A stretch of DNA of 64,000 nt from Longispora albida DSM 44784 (GTDB lineage: Bacteria > Actinomycetota > Actinomycetes > Mycobacteriales > Micromonosporaceae): contig NZ_KB903815.1 of the NCBI RefSeq assembly GCF_000379825.1, positions 1 to 64,000 on the forward strand, read 5' to 3'. Below the pieces are notes generated by a model. It had not been told where the DNA came from, searched no databases, and saw only the letters and a program-made list of their open reading frames with translations. Shown here in pieces: positions 57,901 through 64,000 of the stretch (positions are counted from its first letter, which is position 1; every line of letters begins with the position of its first letter). A program made the translations under genes and the position numbers.

Positions 57901-60900
57901 CCGGTGACCTCCAGCCGGATCGTCGGCGCGTACTGGCACCGGCCGAACCACATCACCTTGGCCATCGCCCAGTACTCACCGGGCATCGCGTCCTCGGGCA
58001 CCGACACGTCGAAGGTGACCACTGTGGACTGATCCGCCGGTACGGTGAAGCCCCGGATCGGCTCTGGCAGCCACTCCCACGTACCCCACGGCGAGACCAG
58101 CTCGATCTCGCCCCGGATCTCGCTGCCGGTCGTGTTCGCGAGCATGAGGCCGATCCGTTTCGTCGTACCCGGCCGGATCACCACGTGGCTGGCCTGTACG
58201 CCGAGGCCGAGGCCGGTGTCGCGGCCCGTCACGGACTGCGTGCCCTGGGCGGCTGTCCAGTCCTCCGGGATGCTCTCGATCACCGGCGGCGGCTCCGGCG
58301 AGAAGGTCACCACGTCCTCGAACACCTGACCGGCGTGCTCCGTCCTGGCTGCCAGAAAGAGCAGGCTCCCGGCGTCACCGTCGCGAGTGACCTCGACCGT
58401 GAACTGGGTGTGGCCGTCCGGCTCGATCCGGTACACGCGCTGTGCGGGGCTCACTGTCCAGCCTTCCGGCACGTCGAAGGTGACGACGCCCTCGACGGCC
58501 GAGTCCTGGTACTGGTTCGTGAGCGTCACGGTCACGCCGTCCCCGTCGCGCCCGGCCGTGATGGTCACCGGGGCGTAGCCGAGCGGGGCTGGGCCGCGAT
58601 TGTGCAGCCAGTACCGGGAAAAGACAGGCTGGGCGATCTCGGCCTGGCGGCCCAGCACTGGCCCATCGCCATCCACCGAGGCCGGGCGGCCCAAGACGGT
58701 CGCGACCTCGAATCCATCCAGAGTGGACGATGCTGGGCCGGAGTCCTGCTCCAGCAGGTTCGCCGAGCGGAACTCGCCCAGGCCCAGCCCCTCGACCGTG
58801 TACTCGCGACCCAGGCCGGTGCTCTCCGCGAGGCGCAGCGTGACGCTCCGCGCCGGGTCGACGGTCGCGGCCAGGCCCTCGGCCATCGGGTTCCCGGTGG
58901 GCTTGAGGGCCTGCAACAGCACCTCACGCTGCGGCTCGATCCGCAGGAAGCTCTCACGCGGCCCGAACCGGCCCTCCTGAGCCGGGCGCAGCACCGGCAG
59001 CAGCGGCGCCGAGTGCTCCTGACCCCTGGCAGGCAACGCGGAAGCCCGCCAGTCGCCAGGCCCGGCCACCAGCGCGTAGCGGAACTCGTGCGTCCAGTGC
59101 TGGAGCTGGAAACTCGACCCGTCGGGCGCGGTGCGCTTCGGCGGGTCCAGCCACACGCCGGACGGCCAGCCCGTGCAGGACCGCATCAGCGACAGATGCA
59201 TGCCGCCGGCCGGGTCGACGGCGAAACCGGGCAGGCCGTAGGTCAGCAGGGCGACCGTGGCGTCGGCCAGCGGCTCGGTGTTCTCACCGAGCAGGACGGC
59301 ACCCACGCGGGCGTCGGCCAGGTCCTCGATGAGCCCGTCCAGGTCACGGAGGACGATCAGGGCAGGAAGGGCACGTGCGTCCCGCAGGTCGGCATTCGGC
59401 TGCCAGACCTCTGGCAGGGGTTTCATCGCCGGTACCCAGACGGCGGCGTGATCCCCCGGATCCAGCTCGCCCAGGATCTCGGCGGCCAGCGGGTTCACGG
59501 CCGGGCCGCCGAGGACGATCCGGAAGTCGGGCAGGTTGGAGTCGACGTCGAGCCAGCCGTACCGCGACCAGTCAGCGCTCGCCGTCGTCGCCGTCACCCC
59601 GGCCCTGGCCAGCGCGATCACCAGATCACGGGCCTCGGGGGCCTGGTCGAGGGCCGGCACGACGACCTCGGCGACGCCCAGCGCCCGCTCCGTGCCGTCC
59701 TGGAACACCGCCCGCGCCGTCGAGCCGAGCCCGAACCACGTGTTCGCCGGGTTGTCCATCGTCCACGGCGCCTCGGTCACGTCCACGTCCGGCAGCGCGT
59801 AACTCCGGCCGATCACCGCCGAGGCCACCTCGCACACCGGCAGCGCGCCCGGCAGGTCCACGGGGAACTTCACGCGGAGCAGCTTGTCCTGGCTCGCGTA
59901 CCCGGTGATCCGCGTCGAGCAGTCCACCCGGTCGAGACCGCGCCACAGGGTGACCGTCTGCTCGTACCGCAGCCCGCCGAACTCGCCCGTGCTGACCAGC
60001 CGCTCGCCGGCCGGGCTGGTCTCCCGGCGCACCTGGGCCGGGCTCGCGGCGGAGGACTCCACGCCACCCGACGGCACGAGGTGCCACGGGCCTTCGCCGA
60101 AGTCGGGGTGCGCCGGGTACTCCTCGTACAGCCGGAGCTCGTTGCCCACGTCCTTCAGCAGCTCACGGCCGTGCGCCCGGATGCTGGACAGCGCGCCGCC
60201 ACGGGCGGGGTCCGCGGTGACCGTGTACGTCTCGTTGGTGATCGTGCAGCCCTCGGCGGCCGTCCACCCCGGAGCGACGCCCTCGGTCAGCGGCCACGAC
60301 GCCCAGCCCAGCGCCGGGACATCCGAAGCCAGGAAGGTCAGGGTGCCGCGCTCGGACACGCACGGTACACCCTCAATGATCTTGTCGGTCCGGATCTGGA
60401 CCAGGTCCGTCCGGTCGAACCCCAGCGTGTTCGTGACGACGGCGGACTCGGCATCCAGCCCGATCTGCCCGGTGAGGACCTCCAGCGCCCGTTCGCGCGC
60501 TTCAGCCGCGAGATCGTGCGCCTCACGCCACCCCGCCAGCAGGTCGATGTACACCTGATCCGACTCGGAACCCGTGATCGCGTCATGGTGCGCGCCGTAG
60601 GCCAGCAGCCGCCACGCCTTGTCGAGCGCCGCCTCCGGGTACCGGCCGAGGCCGTGCAGCGCGGCGACCGTGCACAGCTTCTCGGCGTCGGTGACCGCGA
60701 CCTCGCCAGCCCGCTGGGCCTGCTTGGTGTCGATGTAGGACACGTCCTTGCCCGTGTAGATCGGGCCCATGTCCCTGGTCTGCGGCGACGGCCGGTCCAG
60801 CTCGGCGCGCACCCCGTCGAGGAAGTCCCTGGGGATGCTGCACACGAACCTCGGCCACACGTACCGCTCGTTCCAGCTCCGCTGGATCGCCGTCACCCAC

Positions 60901-61949
60901 TTGTTGGGCCGGGTGTAGTCCGTGCCGACGGGCAGCAGGATGTGCCGGGTCGCCGCGACCGGCTTGAGATTGCGATAGAGCTGGTAGACGGCCTGCTCGG
61001 CGGTCGCCAGGTCGGGCGAGGAGTCCATCCACCAGCCCGCCGAGTAGTGGTTGGGCATGTAGTGGGTCAGCACGCCACGGCCGCTCGGCGACAGCCACTC
61101 GAACTCGCTCGGGAACTGCATCACCCGTGCGTCGTTCTTCGCCTCGCCGAAGTTCTTCTGGATCGGCCCCCACTGGTGGAACGGGCCACGCGCCCACGCG
61201 CTGCCGGTCAGCCCGGCGTCGTCCAGATAGCCGGGGAACTGCGGATCGTGGCCGAACACGTCCAGCTGCCAGGCGGTGCGCGGGTCGCCGTGCAGGATGC
61301 CCCGCTGGTACCCGACGCCGTGGACGATGTTGCGGATCGTGGCCTCGGCGCCGGTCAGGTTCGTGCTCGGCTCGTTGTACGTCCCGCCCATCAGCTCGGC
61401 CCGGCCCGCGTCGACCAGGGCGCGGAGGACGGGCTTGCGCTCCGGGTACACGTCGAAGAACGGCTTGAGGTAGTCCAGCTCGGCCAGCACGAACTTGTAG
61501 TCCGGGTCGCGCAGCGCGTGCTCGATGTGCGCGTCGACCAGGTGGAACGCGTTGCGCTCCCACAGTGGCCGCGTCGAGCCGTCCCCGGCCAGCCACTCCC
61601 ACGAGCTCGTGTACGCGGCCTGCGTGTTCCACCAGACCGGGTCGAAGTGGAAGTGCGAGATCATGTGCATCGTGTAGCCGGGTTGTTCCACGTGAAACAT
61701 TCCGTCGAGGCTGGCCGAGCCGGCCCGGACCGTGATCCGGGCTGCCCGCTCCTGGCTGGTCTCCAGCCCGACCTCGACGGTCACCTCCCCGGCGCCCGGC
61801 GGTACCTCCGCCGCCCCGCTCGCCTCGCCGGTGACTTCCAGGGCCGTGCTCTCGGTGGTGTCCCGGACGATCGTGACGCGCAGGACCTGACGTGGGGCCG
61901 CCTCACTCCCGACAAAAAGGTCGGTGGACTCGGCAGAGGTGATCTGCAT
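57897..61949 (-). CDS. GH38 alpha-mannosidase
   Basis: A 1350-residue protein with an N-terminal beta region (1-90), the GH38 catalytic domain starting MISHFHFDPVWWNT (zinc ligands His101 and Asp103), nucleophile Asp230 in QLDVFGHDPQFP, a central helical domain, the beta-sandwich domains of the family, and a C-terminal NEW3-like Ig domain (about 1265-1350). It should release mannose from alpha-linked glycans. There is no signal peptide. No Shine-Dalgarno; TAGAGT lies 6 nt and TTGCCA 30 nt before the ATG, a leaderless promoter. Codons 84-89 (MFHVEQ) are encoded by a parS site. First gene of the glycoside operon. Confidence 0.9.
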   Translation of the reverse strand: MQITSAESTDLFVGSEAAPRQVLRVTIVRDTTESTALEVTGEASGAAEVPPGAGEVTVEVGLETSQERAARITVRAGSASLDGMFHVEQPGYTMHMISHFHFDPVWWNTQAAYTSSWEWLAGDGSTRPLWERNAFHLVDAHIEHALRDPDYKFVLAELDYLKPFFDVYPERKPVLRALVDAGRAELMGGTYNEPSTNLTGAEATIRNIVHGVGYQRGILHGDPRTAWQLDVFGHDPQFPGYLDDAGLTGSAWARGPFHQWGPIQKNFGEAKNDARVMQFPSEFEWLSPSGRGVLTHYMPNHYSAGWWMDSSPDLATAEQAVYQLYRNLKPVAATRHILLPVGTDYTRPNKWVTAIQRSWNERYVWPRFVCSIPRDFLDGVRAELDRPSPQTRDMGPIYTGKDVSYIDTKQAQRAGEVAVTDAEKLCTVAALHGLGRYPEAALDKAWRLLAYGAHHDAITGSESDQVYIDLLAGWREAHDLAAEARERALEVLTGQIGLDAESAVVTNTLGFDRTDLVQIRTDKIIEGVPCVSERGTLTFLASDVPALGWASWPLTEGVAPGWTAAEGCTITNETYTVTADPARGGALSSIRAHGRELLKDVGNELRLYEEYPAHPDFGEGPWHLVPSGGVESSAASPAQVRRETSPAGERLVSTGEFGGLRYEQTVTLWRGLDRVDCSTRITGYASQDKLLRVKFPVDLPGALPVCEVASAVIGRSYALPDVDVTEAPWTMDNPANTWFGLGSTARAVFQDGTERALGVAEVVVPALDQAPEARDLVIALARAGVTATTASADWSRYGWLDVDSNLPDFRIVLGGPAVNPLAAEILGELDPGDHAAVWVPAMKPLPEVWQPNADLRDARALPALIVLRDLDGLIEDLADARVGAVLLGENTEPLADATVALLTYGLPGFAVDPAGGMHLSLMRSCTGWPSGVWLDPPKRTAPDGSSFQLQHWTHEFRYALVAGPGDWRASALPARGQEHSAPLLPVLRPAQEGRFGPRESFLRIEPQREVLLQALKPTGNPMAEGLAATVDPARSVTLRLAESTGLGREYTVEGLGLGEFRSANLLEQDSGPASSTLDGFEVATVLGRPASVDGDGPVLGRQAEIAQPVFSRYWLHNRGPAPLGYAPVTITAGRDGDGVTVTLTNQYQDSAVEGVVTFDVPEGWTVSPAQRVYRIEPDGHTQFTVEVTRDGDAGSLLFLAARTEHAGQVFEDVVTFSPEPPPVIESIPEDWTAAQGTQSVTGRDTGLGLGVQASHVVIRPGTTKRIGLMLANTTGSEIRGEIELVSPWGTWEWLPEPIRGFTVPADQSTVVTFDVSVPEDAMPGEYWAMAKVMWFGRCQYAPTIRLEVTG
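61684..61699. promoter_or_regulatory. parS: Second parS site, inside the GH38 coding sequence
   Basis: TGTTCCACGTGAAACA matches the general parS consensus TGTTNCACGTGAAACA at every fixed position and differs from the site at 742-757 by one base. It lies inside codons 84-89 of the alpha-mannosidase gene, about 61 kb from the first parS. Confidence 0.88.
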
Positions 61950-62040
61950 GCGGCCACTCTAAGGGCCGCTCAGGGCTCATGGCAACGTTGTCATAGATGA
62001 ATTGGTGTCGATGTGAACGGTGGTGCCGGCACACAGCAGG

Positions 62041-62069
62041 AGGGGCCGCCCGGATACCGGGCGGCCCCT
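62041..62069. terminator. Terminator of the LppU-like gene
   Basis: AGGGGCCGCCCGG (62041-62053) pairs perfectly with CCGGGCGGCCCCT (62057-62069) around a 3-nt loop, directly past the LppU-like stop and before the GH38 promoter. Confidence 0.9.
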
Positions 62070-62088
62070 CCGTGGCTTACTGCTGCGG

Positions 62089-62931
62089 CTACCGCCGCTT
62101 GAGGCAGAGGGTGAAGCTCAGCGCCTCGACCGGGTGCTTGCTCGTGTAGTGCGTGGTGTAGCCGGCCACTCCGGTGCACGCGGCACCGTCGGCCTTGCCT
62201 GCGATGTTCTTCAGCACCTCGTACGTGCCCGTCCCGCAGGTCACCTTGACCATCTTCGGGGCGTCGTTGGTGCCGTCGTTACGCAGGCAGACCCCAACCG
62301 GGGTGTACCGCAGGGCGACGTCGGCGTCCGAAGAGGACGTGCTGGCACGCGGCGTCGGGCTCTTCGTGGTCGGCGTCGGGCTCGGGGTGGACGACTTGCT
62401 CGTCTCCGGAGTCGACTGCGACGTCGTCTTGTCGGCGACCGGCGTGACCGGGTCGTCATCCTTGAGCAGGAAGTAGCCGCCGATGCCACCACCGATGCAC
62501 AGCACGAGCACCGCGACGATCACCAGCGCGATCAGGCCGCCGTTGCTCTTCTTCTCCGCCTGCGGCGGGCCCCACGGCTGCATCGGCGGGCCCGACATGG
62601 GCGGGCCGGACATCGGCTGCGCCGGGTACGCCTGGGTGTAGCCGGGCTGGCCGTAGCCGGGCTGCTGGCCACCGGCGTACGGGTCGGCGGGCGGCGCGCT
62701 GAACGGGTCGGCTGGCTGGCCGTACGGCTGCTGGCCCCCGGGCGGAGTACTGAACGGGTCGGCGGGCTGGCCGTACCCGGGCTGCTGCTGCGGGTTGTAC
62801 GGCTGCGTCGGCGGGTTGTAGCCGGGTGCGGGCTGCGGAGGTGCGCCGAACGGGTCGTTCGGCTGCTGCCCGTACTGGGGCTGGTTGGGGTCTCCTGGCT
62901 GCCCGCCGGGCTGCGGCCCGTACATCGACAT
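62089..62931 (-). CDS. LppU-like membrane protein with Pro/Gln/Gly-rich cytoplasmic tail
   Basis: A 280-residue protein: a cytoplasmic region of repeated QPGYGQPADPF-type units (1-140), one membrane helix (about 149-172), a Thr/Ser/Pro linker (about 180-215) and a small extracytoplasmic domain with four cysteines (VGVCLRN, VTCGTGTYEVL, ACTGVAGY, TLCLKRR), which matches the LppU/SCO3897 group of actinobacterial envelope proteins. The ATG at 62931 follows GAGGAG. Function unknown. Confidence 0.78.
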   Translation of the reverse strand: MSMYGPQPGGQPGDPNQPQYGQQPNDPFGAPPQPAPGYNPPTQPYNPQQQPGYGQPADPFSTPPGGQQPYGQPADPFSAPPADPYAGGQQPGYGQPGYTQAYPAQPMSGPPMSGPPMQPWGPPQAEKKSNGGLIALVIVAVLVLCIGGGIGGYFLLKDDDPVTPVADKTTSQSTPETSKSSTPSPTPTTKSPTPRASTSSSDADVALRYTPVGVCLRNDGTNDAPKMVKVTCGTGTYEVLKNIAGKADGAACTGVAGYTTHYTSKHPVEALSFTLCLKRR

Positions 62932-63011
62932 GGTGGTGCTCCTCAGGGGTGAAGGGGTCCGAGCCAGTGCCACCCGCGAAACGAACCCGGCACCACCATA
63001 CTTGCCCCGCG

Positions 63012-64000
63012 CTACAGCAATCGAAGCTGCTGATCCTTGGGCTTACGCCGTGTGACGCCGGCGCCACGCCGCGCGAGCAGGGACGGATCTACTGAGGACA
63101 GGAACGGGCTGGGCGGCAGCTCCCGCTCGGCACCGTGCCGGTACCTGCGGGGACTGTGCGAAAGGTACAGCCGATCCTGCGCCCTGGTCATGCCCACGAA
63201 GAACAGGCGGCGTTCCTCGGCCTCGTCGCACTCCGCGCCGGGGAAGCGCAGCGGGAGCAGGCCGTCCTCGCAGCCAGTCAGGAACACGACAGGGAACTCC
63301 AGGCCCTTGGCGGCGTGCAGAGTCAGCAGCGTCACAGTGTCGGCGCGCGGGTCGAGCGCGTCGACCTCAGCCCCGGTCCGCAGCTCGGTCAGCAGGAGGT
63401 CCAGGTCGTCACCGCACCGGCGGGCCAGCGGGGCCAGCAGCTCGACGGCGGTGTGCACGTCGGCGGCGTCCAGCCCGGCCCCGGTCAGGCTGCCGCCGGT
63501 CAGCGCGGCGGCGGCGGCCCGGATCCGGGCGGCGACCGTACCGGTCTGGAAGGGCAGCTCCTTCGCGATCGCCTTCACGCCCGCCCGGTCGGTCAGCCGG
63601 TTGTGCGAGCGCTTCTGCACCGGGATGCCGGCCCGTTCGAGCGCGCCGAGCAGGATGGCGGCCTGGGCGTCGGTCCGGTAGAGGACGGCGATGTCCGAGA
63701 AGGACAGTTCGAGGGTGGAGTGCCCGGACGCCCGGCCGGAGTCGAGCGCGTGGTGGGACGAGCCGCCGACCAGTTCCTCGATGGTCCGGACGACGTGGTC
63801 GGCCTCGTCGGCCTCGCTGGCCGCCGAGTACAGGCCGACGAGCTCGGCGTCGGTGTCGCGGCGGGCCGGTTCGAGGATGCGGCCCTGGACGAGCGAGCCG
63901 GGCGCGATGGCCTGCACGGCAGCAGCGAGGATCGGGGCAGCCGAGCGGTAGTTGCGGGTCAGCCGGACCGTCCGGGCCTGCGGGAAGTCCTCGCTGAACC
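63012..64000 (-). CDS. UvrD/PcrA-type DNA helicase, C-terminal part (5' end outside window)
   Basis: About 329 C-terminal residues of a superfamily 1A helicase; the frame stays open to the right edge, so the N-terminal Walker A part is missing. Motifs visible are IV (VRLTRNYRSAAPIL), V (VTLLTLHAAKGLEFPVVFL) and VI (RRLFFVGMTRAQDRLYLSHS). It translocates 3'-5' on single-stranded DNA in repair. The C-terminus ends TRRKPKDQQLRLL without the usual long PcrA tail with a Tudor domain, so it is a UvrD2- or short-type relative. Confidence 0.88.
   Translation of the reverse strand, partial: FSEDFPQARTVRLTRNYRSAAPILAAAVQAIAPGSLVQGRILEPARRDTDAELVGLYSAASEADEADHVVRTIEELVGGSSHHALDSGRASGHSTLELSFSDIAVLYRTDAQAAILLGALERAGIPVQKRSHNRLTDRAGVKAIAKELPFQTGTVAARIRAAAAALTGGSLTGAGLDAADVHTAVELLAPLARRCGDDLDLLLTELRTGAEVDALDPRADTVTLLTLHAAKGLEFPVVFLTGCEDGLLPLRFPGAECDEAEERRLFFVGMTRAQDRLYLSHSPRRYRHGAERELPPSPFLSSVDPSLLARRGAGVTRRKPKDQQLRLL

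Noticed and set aside
58185-62000. A 1271-codon open frame antisense to the GH38 gene
   Set aside because: It mirrors the codon bias of a high-G+C gene on the other strand, has no domain or start signal, and the minus strand carries clear GH38 motifs.
1-64000. CRISPR arrays, insertion sequences, prophage genes, tRNA or rRNA genes
   Set aside because: No regular spaced repeats, transposase or integrase motifs, or RNA gene signatures were seen on either strand; the only mobile element supported is the intein.

Overview
The window is about 70% G+C, densely coded, and reads as the origin-proximal chromosome of an actinomycete, most likely Micromonosporales or a close relative; the sequence alone does not fix the genus. 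Evidence: a canonical parS site at 742-757, the order cwlM / trxA / trxB / anti-sigma / sigM / pseudokinase / murJ / cca / ino1 / padR / DUF5318 / ponA / GT87 / rpsF / ssb / rpsR / rplI / dnaB (the layout I recall for Streptomyces near oriC), frequent GTG and TTG starts, and many apparently leaderless genes. I found no tRNA, rRNA, insertion sequence, prophage or CRISPR array.

Layout. 1-4994: a 93-nt hairpin, a DUF3592 membrane protein, parS, D-Ala-D-Ala ligase-like and aminotransferase genes, a GNAT acetyltransferase, DUF3817 and YaaA. 4991-13983: an envelope and redox block with a CwlM-like amidase, thioredoxin and its reductase, SigM with an anti-sigma protein, a membrane pseudokinase with an extracellular discoidin-like domain, a HerA/DUF853 ATPase and MurJ. 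14093-23859: CCA-adding enzyme, anchored cyclophilin, MFS exporter, flotillin/NfeD pair, a SigE-family sigma with a propeller-like partner, inositol-3-phosphate synthase and its PadR regulator with a perfect operator. 24024-33922: DUF5318, class A PBP, membrane glycosyltransferases, endonuclease IV and the rpsF-ssb-rpsR-rplI operon behind a structured leader.

34020-43034 is more accessory: a molybdenum-cofactor operon (moaC-mog-moeA-moaE), a second GT87-like protein, two tandem acidic proteins built of 13-residue calcium-loop repeats, a zinc-ribbon protein, a metallopeptidase lipoprotein, a penicillin-binding-like hydrolase and an ArsR-type regulator. 43090-46996: an MDR oxidoreductase, then dnaB carrying a 405-residue class 3 intein with a LAGLIDADG endonuclease, preceded by a cluster of DnaA boxes interleaved with two identical palindromes.

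47019-64000: an unrecognised protein, a TPR fragment without HTH, small membrane proteins, an XRE-TPR regulator, then a translationally coupled pair of a degenerate Hsp90-family protein and a large TPR protein. A glycoside operon follows (GH38 alpha-mannosidase, unknown, ROK sugar kinase, GH18 chitinase); the GH38 gene contains a second parS (61684-61699) inside its coding sequence. The window closes with an LppU-like protein and the C-terminal part of a UvrD-type helicase.

The strongest leads are the pseudo-Hsp90/TPR pair, the leaderless 13-residue calcium solenoids, the class 3 intein in dnaB, the DnaA-box/palindrome cluster upstream of dnaB, the parS inside the mannosidase gene, and MurJ separated from its pseudokinase partner.
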